Positions 41,439 to 49,177 of a stretch of 64,000 nt of DNA are shown here, one piece after another. Source of the DNA: Treponema sp. C6A8 (GTDB lineage: Bacteria; Spirochaetota; Spirochaetia; Treponematales; Treponemataceae); assembly GCF_000619925.1 (NCBI RefSeq), contig NZ_JHVB01000006.1:1-64000 (forward strand). The letters are read 5' to 3'. Numbering within the stretch: the first letter of the stretch is position 1; every line of letters starts with the position of its first letter. The position numbers and the translations under genes are program-made. Under the pieces are notes generated by a model that was not told the origin of the DNA, did not search any database, and worked only from the letters and a program-made list of their open reading frames with translations.

Positions 41439-42113
41439 ATGACTATAGCACTTTGTTTTTTACCCATAATTATTTGCTTCGTAATTTACACCCTTCTCTT
41501 AAAAATCCGGATCACAGACCAGTTGATTGCTGTTCTTTTAGGACTTATTGCTGTTTTTCCAATTTCCTTGATTCAGTATTTTCTTCCAAATTTCGAACTT
41601 TTTGAAAACAATCCTGTTTTACAGACCCTTTTAAAATCGATTATCATTTACGGACTTACAGAAGAGCTGATTAAAATGCTTTTCCTGATTCCAATTCCCC
41701 ACAAAAAGCTTTCAGAAAGCGACTTTTTGTTCCTGGCATTTTTCATGGGATTAACCTTAGGTTGTTTTGAATCTACAGTTTACTTCCTTGACCATTTGCA
41801 GAAAGCAGCATCCCGCGGCGCCCAGCTTTTGCTTTCACAGATTTTTATCCGCATTTTTACATCAGATTTGATTCACATGGCCTGCACAGGACTCGGCGGA
41901 CTCTTCCTTTACAGCTGCCGAAACAAACCGGTAAGCATTTCGGTATTTATTCTTGCAGTTGTCCTTCACGGAATCTACGACTTCTTCGCCGGTTTCCAGA
42001 ACGACCTCAAGTATTTTTCAATCGCCGTAATCATTCTTGCCTTCATCGAATGCCGCAATAAATACGTAAGTTTGCAAAATCTCTGCGAAAATCGCTTGAC
42101 AATATTCTATTAA
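41439..42113 (+). CDS. PrsW-family intramembrane metalloprotease-like protein
   Basis: A 224-residue protein with about seven membrane helices and the PrsW/CAAX-like motifs in order: LTEELIKMLFLI (EExxK), FFMGLTLGCFESTVYFL, FTSDLIHMACTGLGG and VLHGIYDFFAG (HxxxD). The family cleaves anti-sigma factors within the membrane in Bacillus; the substrate here is unknown. The start at 41439 is preferred over a codon 27 bp upstream because AGGTGG precedes it. The -35 box of the downstream tRNA promoter overlaps its last codons. Confidence 0.75.
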   Translation: MTIALCFLPIIICFVIYTLLLKIRITDQLIAVLLGLIAVFPISLIQYFLPNFELFENNPVLQTLLKSIIIYGLTEELIKMLFLIPIPHKKLSESDFLFLAFFMGLTLGCFESTVYFLDHLQKAASRGAQLLLSQIFIRIFTSDLIHMACTGLGGLFLYSCRNKPVSISVFILAVVLHGIYDFFAGFQNDLKYFSIAVIILAFIECRNKYVSLQNLCENRLTIFY

Positions 42114-42124
42114 GGGTGTACTAT
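42096..42124 (+). promoter_or_regulatory. Strong sigma70 promoter of tRNA-Met
   Basis: Perfect TTGACA (42096-42101), 17-bp spacer, TACTAT (42119-42124). Transcription would begin near 42131, six bases before the tRNA. The -35 box lies within the last codons of the PrsW-like gene. Confidence 0.88.
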
Positions 42125-42136
42125 ACACGAACACGA

Positions 42137-42209
42137 CGCGGGGTAGAGCAGTTGGCAGCTCGTCGGGCTCATAACCCGGAGGCCGCAGGTTCGAGTCCTG
42201 CCCCCGCTA
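42137..42209 (+). tRNA. tRNA-Met, anticodon CAT, initiator type
   Basis: A 73-nt cloverleaf without an encoded CCA. Acceptor GCGGGG pairs with CCCCGC, and the first position is C facing T. The unpaired 1:72 position and the three G:C pairs around the anticodon loop (GGG CTCATAA CCC) are marks of initiator tRNA. D-arm GAGCAGTTGGCAGCTC, T-arm GCAGG TTCGAGT CCTGC. Its 3' end is the likely insertion site of the element that starts right after it. Confidence 0.93.
42189..42209 (+). other. Likely left attachment site (attL) in the tRNA 3' end
   Basis: A tyrosine integrase gene begins 130 bp after the tRNA in the same direction, the standard arrangement when an element inserts into a tRNA T-arm/acceptor end and restores it. 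The exact core cannot be set because the right end of the element is outside the window. Confidence 0.45.
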
Positions 42210-42213
42210 TACT

Positions 42214-42322
42214 GCTAAGTCTATATGTTATATAGAGTTAGCACTACTACCAATCCCAATTAGTAAGGCTTGGCGTAGACAATTCACTGATTTTAAGCAA
42301 CGATTTTAAGCAAATCGATTGT
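42214..42322. repeat. Hairpin and direct repeats between attL and the integrase
   Basis: Three signals lie together. An imperfect 13-bp hairpin is at 42214-42242 (GCTAA..TCTATAT with its mirror). A 12-bp direct repeat GATTTTAAGCAA occurs twice in tandem (42289-42300 and 42302-42313). GACAAT (42278) is mirrored by ATTGTC (42322). These look like integrase or excisionase arm sites. Confidence 0.5.
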
Positions 42323-42339
42323 CATAAAGTGAGGTGCCT

Positions 42340-43686
42340 ATGACCAGGCCTTATTCGTTATTTAAGAAGTCCAACGGTTATTATTATGTACAATTCTTAC
42401 TAGCCGATGGATCCCGTTCACAAAACAAATCTACTGGTACAAAAGACCGCAAAGAAGCAGAATCCATTGCTATGAGATGGGCTGTCCTTGGCGATATACC
42501 AGAACGTATCAATTCAAAAGCAGAGAAAGCAAAATCTCAATCTGTAGACAGAATCAGTTTCTTTAATTCTATGTCCACCTATGACTTTTCTCCTGAAGAA
42601 ATCGACAAGATGATTTCTATCTTGCAGAAAAGAGGATTCATTCTTTCTGCTGTAAAACCGAACTCAAAACAAAGTATTCCTATCGAAGAGTTTTTGGATG
42701 AGTTCTGGAATTATGAAAAATCACCTTATGTCCAGGAACTTGCTCTTGAAGGAAAAATTCTTTCACGCTCTCATGTAAAAAATGAAAGAAGCCGTGTAGA
42801 AAACTACTGGATTCCAAAACTCAAAGGAAAATGTATTGGTTCTATTACAAACGATATGCTTAAGGATATTGTTTCAGATAAGAAAATCCAGAAGCTTGCC
42901 GGAAAAACTATTAATGGAATTGTTGAATCAATTACAACTCCTCTCAAATGGGCAATGAAAAATCAGTATATCGAAAACATCAATTTTTACGGTCTTAAAC
43001 GTCGTAACACCAAGAGTGAGGAAAGAGCCATTCTCACCATGGAAGAAGCAGATAAGGTTATGAATATTGGCTGGGAAAATGATAAGGCAAAACTTGCCAA
43101 TAAACTTGCAATGCAAACAGGAATGCGTGCAAGTGAAATTCGAGGTTTAAGAATTTGTGATATTCATGCGGAAGGTATTATTGTTGATCATGCATGGGAC
43201 CGTTACGCAAGGGCTAATAAATGTTGTAAGAATGGAGAAGCCCGACAAATTCCTATTCCAATTTCAAAAGAACTTAGAGAAGAACTCTTGTTCCTCGGAA
43301 AACTTAATCCATTCTGCGAAACAGATAAAGCTTATATTTTCTGCAGCGATAAATGCAATTCTCCTATGGATAATTCTGGCTGGGTTAAATATTTACGCCG
43401 TGCGCTCGAAAAGATTGGATATGAAAATCCAAATGATATTGTATTCCATTCATGGAGACACTTCTTCTGTTCCCGAATGTTAGACGTTATCCCTGATAAG
43501 CGAATTGTTATGGCATTAAGTGGACATAAAACCTCTGCAATGCTTGATCATTATGCAAAGCATCTTGAAGATGAAAAAACTCTGGAAATTGTTCGTCAGG
43601 CAATGAAAGAACTCTTTGGTGATAATGAACAGGATTCTGTTGATAATGCTGCAAAACAGGCATTCAAAGATAAAATCTCGGCATAG
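42340..43686 (+). CDS. int: Site-specific tyrosine recombinase (element integrase)
   Basis: A 448-residue integrase. The N-terminal part is an arm-binding/Arm-DNA-like region (YSLFKKSNGYYYVQFLLADG...). A SAM-like core-binding domain follows (residues ~110-210), then the catalytic domain with TGMRASEIRGLRICD (first Arg), a Lys-bearing beta hairpin, HSWRHFFCSRM (His-x-x-Arg), SGHK and the Tyr in MLDHYAKHLED. It would insert and excise the element at the tRNA-Met. GAGG (42331-42334) makes the ATG at 42340 the likely start rather than an upstream GTG. Confidence 0.93.
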   Translation: MTRPYSLFKKSNGYYYVQFLLADGSRSQNKSTGTKDRKEAESIAMRWAVLGDIPERINSKAEKAKSQSVDRISFFNSMSTYDFSPEEIDKMISILQKRGFILSAVKPNSKQSIPIEEFLDEFWNYEKSPYVQELALEGKILSRSHVKNERSRVENYWIPKLKGKCIGSITNDMLKDIVSDKKIQKLAGKTINGIVESITTPLKWAMKNQYIENINFYGLKRRNTKSEERAILTMEEADKVMNIGWENDKAKLANKLAMQTGMRASEIRGLRICDIHAEGIIVDHAWDRYARANKCCKNGEARQIPIPISKELREELLFLGKLNPFCETDKAYIFCSDKCNSPMDNSGWVKYLRRALEKIGYENPNDIVFHSWRHFFCSRMLDVIPDKRIVMALSGHKTSAMLDHYAKHLEDEKTLEIVRQAMKELFGDNEQDSVDNAAKQAFKDKISA

Positions 43687-43701
43687 GATTAAGGTGAATA
43701 T

Positions 43702-44514
43702 ATGAGTATTTTTGGAAATAAGAATAAAAAGGCTAACGATAAAGACAATGCAAAAATCAAACTAGTTGAAGTTTCTCAGCTTCGTTTTGACAGAGATTTT
43801 AAGAACGTGTTCCAGCAGGAAAACGACAAGGTGGCGGAGATAGCGAACGATATGAGGGCCAATGGATTTGATAAGTCAAGGCCAATTATCGTAACTGAGG
43901 CATATATCATTGTTGATGGACATAGTCGTTATATGGCAGCCAAAAAAGCAGGACTTGAGAAGGTGCCTGTTATCATCAAAAAGTTTGATAGTCGTGATGA
44001 AACAATCGAGTATGAATACAAGATGCAGCTTAATTCTAGACGATTGACGGATGGTGAGTATTTTGCAGCATTTCTGAAGCTTGATGAAATACGTCGTTCA
44101 AATCCTAATGCGCAGGGCTCTTCTGATGAGGCAATTGGACGTCAGCTTAATAAATCTGCTCGCCAGGTGTGCAAAATGAGAGAGATTGCAAAGAAGGCGG
44201 ACGCTTCACTTCTAGAGAAGATTCAGAACGGATCGCTTTCTATAAATAAAGCGTATGAGTTGATAAAAGCGGCAGAGGCTAAGAAGAAGGCGGGAGAAGT
44301 TGAAACACTTGCTGAAACAACATCTAACACAGGTAAAGGTATAAATCAGGATTCGTTTAAGCTTGGAGTTTTATTTGTTCTTTCTGAACTGGAGAAAGGT
44401 CGCAAGAAGGGACAGATTCTGAAAGACAAGAGAATTGCAAAGCTGGAACTTGGAGAACTGGTTCTTTCTGAAGAAGATGCAGGTCGTATTTCACAAAGAT
44501 TTGGAATTGCGTGA
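43702..44514 (+). CDS. ParB/Srx-like nuclease-domain DNA-binding protein
   Basis: A 270-residue protein with a ParB N-terminal (sulfiredoxin-like) domain: LVEVSQLRFDRDFKNVF, then PIIVTEAYIIVDGHSRYMAAKKAG, where GHSRYMAA takes the place of the ParB GERRxxA box. A helix-turn-helix follows (SSDEAIGRQLNKSARQVCKMREIAKKA) and then a short C-terminal dimer region. It may partition or stabilise the excised element or regulate it. It is 15 bp after int and probably co-transcribed. A repeat-rich site just behind it could be its binding site. Confidence 0.82.
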   Translation: MSIFGNKNKKANDKDNAKIKLVEVSQLRFDRDFKNVFQQENDKVAEIANDMRANGFDKSRPIIVTEAYIIVDGHSRYMAAKKAGLEKVPVIIKKFDSRDETIEYEYKMQLNSRRLTDGEYFAAFLKLDEIRRSNPNAQGSSDEAIGRQLNKSARQVCKMREIAKKADASLLEKIQNGSLSINKAYELIKAAEAKKKAGEVETLAETTSNTGKGINQDSFKLGVLFVLSELEKGRKKGQILKDKRIAKLELGELVLSEEDAGRISQRFGIA

Positions 44515-44524
44515 TTCTAACTCG

Positions 44525-44593
44525 ATTTTAATTCAATTCTAACTCGAATGTTGAGTTAGAATTGAGTTTTAACTCAACATATTGAATTAAAAT
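44525..44593. repeat. Cloverleaf-shaped repeat after the parB-like gene
   Basis: An outer perfect 12-bp stem (ATTTTAATTCAA, 44525-44536, with TTGAATTAAAAT, 44582-44593) encloses two hairpins. One is AATTCTAACTC (44535-44545) with GAGTTAGAATT (44553-44563). The other is GAGTT (44564-44568) with AACTC (44571-44575). The hexamer TAACTC/GAGTTA recurs five times across 44516-44576. It may be a terminator, a parS-like centromere or a partition/replication site. The rest of the 323-bp gap to 44838 shows nothing clear. Confidence 0.7.
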
Positions 44594-44837
44594 GGGGCTT
44601 TCAGTTTGCTTAATACAGGCTGGGAGCTTTTTTCATTTAACAACAAAGTCCTTTGAAGCCCTCTTAAAGCTCTTTGAAATATCTTTCAAATCAACCTTAA
44701 AAATCTACTTCCCCAAAAACATTTAAACGCAAATCTGCGTAATAGAAAAATCTGTAAGAATCTGCTACCAAAAAATCAAAATGCCGTTCTATGGCACAAT
44801 TACCAGGTATAATTGAGCAGATAATGGAGATTTTTGC

Positions 44838-46064
44838 ATGATTTGGCTCAAAAAAGTTAGAAAAAACGCTCTTCCTGATAAAGATTTTAATATTGCAGTA
44901 TATCTGCAGGAAATGTTGGAACCGTTTGATAAATATCTGGCTTCCATAAAGGAAACTGAACTTACACCAGAAATAATTCAAGATGCACAATTTCATTTAT
45001 ATCAATTAATGGAATTATATATTGATTCAAGAATTTGCAGCAGGTGGGTAACATTAAATCCTGACGAAAAAAGTAAGTTCTTCAAAAACTTCTCCAGGGA
45101 AAAGAAACTTTCAGAATTCCTCTTTTTTGGTTTTGATTATTTTTCTAAATCAGAATTTAAGTTATATCCAGAACTTCTAAAAGAAAACCTTACGACGCTT
45201 TATAAAGAATGTATTACTGATTTTTCAAATGCTTTTAAGGAAACTGTAAAAGCATCTAGAGTTGTAAAAGATTCAGAACCAGGTTTTGAAAAAGAAGATT
45301 TTCTTGATTCAGCACTCTCCTTTTATCTCTTTCAGGGAACATGGACTTCTCTCAGAATCTTTCCATCAGGTCCCTGCAAATATGATACAACCCTTCAAAA
45401 CAATGCTCTTAAACCAAATTATGATTTTTTGAATGGCACTCTATGCACTTTCAATGAATCTCTTGAACTTACCCCTATTTCAAACACAAGTGATTTTTAT
45501 AAGCTCTGCGCGGAAGAAGCGATTTTAAACTTTATTCAACTAGGCTTTTATATTTTTGGAGATACCGCAAAGAGTAAAGCTGATATCAATAATCTAAAAA
45601 GTGAACTGCATAATTTGAGAAAAATCGTCGATGAAAATCAGCAGGATATTTATAACTTATCAGAGGCTTTTGAAAACTGGAGAAAGAAAGTTTCTACTCC
45701 AAAAGAAATTATTACCAAGGAAGAAATGATAGCTAATCTTCATGAAAATCCATATTACAAGTCGATTGTTTCACTTGTCCCTGATTTTGAAAAATACTGC
45801 GATTTCCTCTTAAAAAATGAATTACTTACTTATAATGGATGCTGTCTTTGTCGTACTGATAACTGGTCCAAATACTATTATTCTAATCTGCTCTATGATC
45901 CATTTTTAAAACTTCTTGAAGTAAGAAAAGTGATTGAAGCTTCCTACAGAAAGTTGTTTGGTCTTCCAGAATCCTTGAAACTAAAAGCCCAGTATGGTGA
46001 CACTTACATGGGATATGAAATTTATGTTAGAGAACCATTAAGGAAGATGCTGAAAAATAGATAG
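44838..46064 (+). CDS. Unrecognised protein with central coiled coil (408 aa)
   Basis: I do not recognise this family. The product is soluble, with no signal peptide or membrane helix. Residues ~1-240 are largely helical and rich in aromatic residues. Residues ~250-285 form a likely coiled coil (KADINNLKSELHNLRKIVDENQQDIYNLSEAFENW). The C-terminal ~120 residues look globular and contain NGCCLCRTDNWSKYYYSNLL, whose Cys cluster might bind metal. No ribosome site stands out before the ATG. It lies in the cargo region of the element, between the parB-like gene and the DIP1984-like gene. Confidence 0.65.
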   Translation: MIWLKKVRKNALPDKDFNIAVYLQEMLEPFDKYLASIKETELTPEIIQDAQFHLYQLMELYIDSRICSRWVTLNPDEKSKFFKNFSREKKLSEFLFFGFDYFSKSEFKLYPELLKENLTTLYKECITDFSNAFKETVKASRVVKDSEPGFEKEDFLDSALSFYLFQGTWTSLRIFPSGPCKYDTTLQNNALKPNYDFLNGTLCTFNESLELTPISNTSDFYKLCAEEAILNFIQLGFYIFGDTAKSKADINNLKSELHNLRKIVDENQQDIYNLSEAFENWRKKVSTPKEIITKEEMIANLHENPYYKSIVSLVPDFEKYCDFLLKNELLTYNGCCLCRTDNWSKYYYSNLLYDPFLKLLEVRKVIEASYRKLFGLPESLKLKAQYGDTYMGYEIYVREPLRKMLKNR

Positions 46065-46140
46065 GATTAAATTATAAGTTTAATGAAATTTCTCTCCCCC
46101 TCCATTATCTTATAACCATAAAGATAAGGAGGAATGAAAA

Positions 46141-46719
46141 ATGACACTACAAAAAGCAATGCGTGTTAGAGCTGAGCTTAAGAAAGAAGTCAGCAACTTG
46201 AATGAACTTATCCATGATTATCCTCATCAGATTTCATTTAAGGGTAAAGTTCCTGAAGCTGAAGAAATTGCAGCAAAACGTGCTGAAAAAGTTGCTGCTC
46301 TTGATGGTATGAGTTATGAAGATGTTGTGAAGAGAATGTTTACTCTCACAGATGCAATTCTTGAATTAAATACAGCAATTGAAAAAGCAAACCGCGAAGG
46401 TCATAATCTGCTTTTCAAGGAAGCTGCAATAAAATCAAAACTCTCTGTTGTTGAATATCAGATCAATATGGAGAGAACTGTTGACTCAGAATCAGAAAGT
46501 CTTGAGTATGATTATGAACACATGGATGAAAAGGGAAATTACAAACGTATAAAAGTTACTACTTACAACTATCCAATGCTCACAGACGAGACTTTCGGTC
46601 TTTCTCTGATTGGATTGAAAAAGCAACTTAACCGTGAGCTTGAAGCTGTTCGTGATGAACTTACAGCTTTCAATGCTACACACAAAATTGACTATGAATT
46701 GCCGGAAGGTATTCTATAG
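46141..46719 (+). CDS. Helical protein, DIP1984-like (192 aa)
   Basis: A mostly alpha-helical protein whose order of features resembles the DIP1984 family: an opening LQKAMRVRAELKKEVSNLNELI, then a middle MSYEDVVKRMFTLTDAILELNTAIEKANREG, and a helical end with LIGLKKQLNRELEAVRDELTAFNATHKIDY. The middle insertion with SESESLEYDYEHMDEKGNYKRIKV is longer than in typical members. Function unknown. A very strong AAGGAGG site precedes it. Upstream is a TTATCTT/AAGATAA dyad, and downstream lies the structured-RNA candidate. Confidence 0.55.
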   Translation: MTLQKAMRVRAELKKEVSNLNELIHDYPHQISFKGKVPEAEEIAAKRAEKVAALDGMSYEDVVKRMFTLTDAILELNTAIEKANREGHNLLFKEAAIKSKLSVVEYQINMERTVDSESESLEYDYEHMDEKGNYKRIKVTTYNYPMLTDETFGLSLIGLKKQLNRELEAVRDELTAFNATHKIDYELPEGIL

Positions 46720-46732
46720 TACAGATATGCAG

Positions 46733-46911
46733 GAAAGGTGTTTTTCTAGTGGGGGAAAACACACTTGGTTTGGAAAATACTTTTAATCTTTTGATTATCA
46801 GTTTTTCAAACTAAGTTCCAGCTGGTATCCGCGCCAGGAGGGTAAGACCTCCAGCTACTTGGATAACAGGCCGTCTTCTTGGGAATCCCCCGAGTAAAGA
46901 TAGCTTCATTT
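46733..46911 (+). ncRNA. Candidate structured RNA in the element
   Basis: The non-coding gap after 46719 folds into nested, non-overlapping helices. A closing stem GGGGGA (46751-46756) pairs with TCCCCC (46886-46891). A 14-bp arm (46764-46777 with 46802-46815, two G-U pairs) is capped by TAATC/GATTA. TATCC (46826-46830) pairs with GGATA (46861-46865) and encloses a GGAGG/CCTCC hairpin (46837-46852). A rival hairpin, GTGTTTTTC with GAAAACAC, overlaps the closing stem, so the fold could switch. GC content is higher than in the flanks. It matches no RNA family I recognise. A terminator lies at 47076-47117, which could end a transcript of about 380 nt. Confidence 0.45.
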
Positions 46912-47075
46912 GTCGCCTTTAAAAATGTAAAACTATATTATTTTATAAACCGGATTTTCCGTATTCTTGGTTTTATCTTTTTGAATGTCGATGGCTTTTT
47001 AATAATTAAGGAACAATTAAAAACTTAAAAAGTTCAACAGTTATTTCTATATCAGTTGGAAACTGCAAATCTGGG

Positions 47076-47117
47076 GCACCGGTTGAAGTTCTTTGGAATG
47101 GATTCCGGTGCTTTTTT
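47076..47117 (+). terminator. Terminator after the structured-RNA region
   Basis: GCACCGG (47076-47082) pairs with CCGGTGC (47105-47111), followed by six T. The same CACCGG/CCGGTG arm pair is used at 57056-57088. Confidence 0.8.
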
Positions 47118-47154
47118 GTTTTCAGATGAAGAGAAGCTCCTGTAAAAACGAATT

Positions 47155-47169
47155 TAAACTAACAGTTTA
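47155..47169 (+). promoter_or_regulatory. 15-bp operator-like site, copy 1
   Basis: TAAACTAACAGTTTA, a 6-bp dyad (TAAACT/AGTTTA) with centre AAC, 37 bp before the 47206 gene. It is identical to the site at 51998-52012 and the reverse complement of the site at 51958-51972. Confidence 0.6.
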
Positions 47170-47205
47170 TATCTTTTCTCTACTCGCATTATTAAAATAA
47201 AAACC

Positions 47206-47595
47206 ATGAAAGATGTCGATTTTATTGATTACTCCATGCAAATGCATTCAATGTCTCCAGAACAGAAGCTTCTTTTCTTGAAAGAACTTGTAGACAGCAT
47301 GCAGAAAAATTATAAAAAGCCAGGTTTTATTGTTACTTCTCAAGAAGAACTTGAGCAAAAGCTGGAAGAAAGCTTTCAATCCCTTGAAAAAGAGAAACAG
47401 GAAGATGAACTCATCAATACCTGGAAAGATAAAAATCTGGAACATTATGATGCATCAACACAAGTAGAAATCTTAAAGATTCGCCTGAAGCTGCAGGAAC
47501 GTTTATTAAAACTTAGTAAAATAGGATTTAAGGATTCAGACTTATTTTGCAAACCAATTCAAGAAAAAATAAATCGGCTTCCTAAATTTGAATGA
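47206..47595 (+). CDS. Small helical protein of unknown function (129 aa)
   Basis: An acidic, almost wholly helical protein with two coiled-coil-like stretches (EELEQKLEESFQSLEKEKQEDEL and STQVEILKIRLKLQERLLKL). I do not recognise a family. No ribosome site is visible; the bases before the ATG are only A-rich. The 15-bp operator-like site in its promoter links its control to the 51.3-52.7 kb locus. Confidence 0.6.
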   Translation: MKDVDFIDYSMQMHSMSPEQKLLFLKELVDSMQKNYKKPGFIVTSQEELEQKLEESFQSLEKEKQEDELINTWKDKNLEHYDASTQVEILKIRLKLQERLLKLSKIGFKDSDLFCKPIQEKINRLPKFE

Positions 47596-47775
47596 ATAAG
47601 ATACATTGCGTTTGAGTCACACTGATTAATTCGCGTAAATCAGTCTACCAGTTTCTATAGTGCTAGTTTTGGGTAAAAACATTCTCCACGAGGCTTTTTT
47701 TGCCTGTCCAGAACAAACTTATGCTATAATGATTTATATAGATATTCAGAAATCTGATGGGAAAATAATTATAAA

Positions 47776-48354
47776 ATGTTTAAAATAGAAACAGAAAATC
47801 TCATTTTAAGAGATATGGTTGAGGCTGATATAGAAAAACACATGCGCTGGTTCACTACTGAAAAAGAGTGGTGGAACTGGGATGCTGCTTACTGGTATCT
47901 TCTGGAATTAACTGGCAATGAATTAGATAAAGAAATTGAAAATCAAAAGATTGGTTTAACTGCATTCTATAAAATGATTTTTAGAAAAAAGCCGAATGAT
48001 AGAAGATATGCTTTCGAAATAGAAGAAAAAAATACTGGTGAGCTTATTGGCTGGATTTCCTGCTATTGCATAGATTTAAATTTTGAAGCAACAGATGAAG
48101 ATTCCTTGTATGCATTTGGTATTGATATTCCAGAGATGAGATTTCGAAAAAAAGGATATGGAAAACAGGCTTTTTCAGCAGCAATCAAATATTACAAATC
48201 CATTGGAATAGATGACGTGTACACTCAAACCTGGAGCGGAAATATTCCTATGATAAAACTTGCCGAAAAAATCGGCTTTCATTTAGTTGATACAAAAAAA
48301 GATATTCGTGAGCATAATGGACAGAAATTTGATGCTCTGACATTTAGGATATAA
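47776..48354 (+). CDS. GNAT acetyltransferase, RimJ/RimL-like
   Basis: A 192-residue protein of the acetyltransferase_3 type: TENLILRDMVEADIEKHMRWFT at the start, FEIEEKNTGELIGWISCY in the middle, then FGIDIPEMRFRKKGYGKQAFSAAIKYY, where RKKGYG is the acetyl-CoA pyrophosphate loop, and SGNIPMIKLAEKIGFHLVDTK at the end. Relatives acetylate ribosomal proteins or antibiotics; the target here is unknown. A TATAAT lies at 47725-47730. It is cargo of the element. Confidence 0.82.
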   Translation: MFKIETENLILRDMVEADIEKHMRWFTTEKEWWNWDAAYWYLLELTGNELDKEIENQKIGLTAFYKMIFRKKPNDRRYAFEIEEKNTGELIGWISCYCIDLNFEATDEDSLYAFGIDIPEMRFRKKGYGKQAFSAAIKYYKSIGIDDVYTQTWSGNIPMIKLAEKIGFHLVDTKKDIREHNGQKFDALTFRI

Positions 48355-48420
48355 TCAGCTCCGTCAATACTCAGAGATTTGTTTATTCTTTGTTATATTT
48401 CAATTTCATTATTTTTCTTG

Positions 48421-48849
48421 TTATATAATCTTCCCCCGGTTCTTCTTAATCTCGCTTCTGATTTTTTTCAATTTTAATTTGCGCTCTTTGCTGGCCTTAG
48501 TCGGCTTTGTTTTGATTCGCTTTTTAGGAATAACCAGAGCCTGAACAATTCTGTTTTCCAAACGGGAAAGTGCAATTTCACGGTTACGTTCCTGGTAACG
48601 CTCATCATCTACATCAAGAAAAAGACAATCTTCCTTATTGATGATAGCGGCTAGCTTTGAACGAAGACGAATAAGTTCTGCATCAGTAAGTCCACCCAGA
48701 GAAGTAACGGGAATAACAAGATGAACCTTTGTGTTCACCTTGTTTACGTTCTGGCCGCCGTTACCGCCACTGCGGGCAAAAGTCATCTGAGAATTATTTA
48801 TTATGGATTCGTGCAGCTTTGCACGGTTCATTGCTTCTATTGTAGTCAT
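48421..48849 (-). CDS. arfB: Alternative ribosome-rescue factor ArfB (YaeJ-like)
   Basis: A 142-residue release-factor-like protein. It contains the catalytic GGQ motif in FARSGGNGGQNVNKVNTKV, which hydrolyses peptidyl-tRNA on stalled ribosomes. The basic C-terminal tail (KKRIKTKPTKASKERKLKLK...) is the segment that enters the empty mRNA channel in ArfB. It has no stop-codon recognition domain. The gene overlaps the upstream 106-aa gene by 4 bp (ATGA). Finding it inside an integrated element is odd; it may be captured host DNA. Confidence 0.92.
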   Translation of the reverse strand: MTTIEAMNRAKLHESIINNSQMTFARSGGNGGQNVNKVNTKVHLVIPVTSLGGLTDAELIRLRSKLAAIINKEDCLFLDVDDERYQERNREIALSRLENRIVQALVIPKKRIKTKPTKASKERKLKLKKIRSEIKKNRGKII

Positions 48850-49166
48850 TTTTCTAAAGGTTCTCTACTTTTTTCTTTAGCTAGAGCTAATTCCAGCTTT
48901 TTTCTGAAATTCTCCCATTCATCCTTATCACATTTGTCACCCCAAGAATAGAATCCAGTATCGACATCTCTTTGAAATGAATCTAAATCTTCCTTCATAA
49001 CAAACTTTGTTTTGTGTGATAATCGGTTCAATAAGGGACCCACGAAATGACAGAAAGCTGAAACTATGTAGGTCCTTCTTCCTATACAATATCGCATAGC
49101 ACAATTCAGCATTAGTTCTAAGTCGTCACTTAACTCTATCGTTTGAATCTTATCTTCATTTTCCAT
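48846..49166 (-). CDS. Unknown 106-aa protein coupled to arfB
   Basis: An acidic-to-neutral soluble protein with two Cys near its middle (LMLNCAMRYCIGRRTYIVSAFCHFVGPLL) and a Trp/Asp-rich end (FYSWGDKCDKDEWENFRKKL). I do not recognise a family. It is co-directional with the metallophosphoesterase 11 bp upstream, and its stop overlaps the arfB start by ATGA, so the three genes form an operon. Confidence 0.6.
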   Translation of the reverse strand: MENEDKIQTIELSDDLELMLNCAMRYCIGRRTYIVSAFCHFVGPLLNRLSHKTKFVMKEDLDSFQRDVDTGFYSWGDKCDKDEWENFRKKLELALAKEKSREPLEK

Positions 49167-49177
49167 ATTTTTCTTCC

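Noticed and set aside
46733..46911. Group II intron, 6S RNA or known riboswitch
   Set aside because: No domain V, 6S-like central bubble or conserved riboswitch boxes could be found, so it was left as an unclassified structured RNA.
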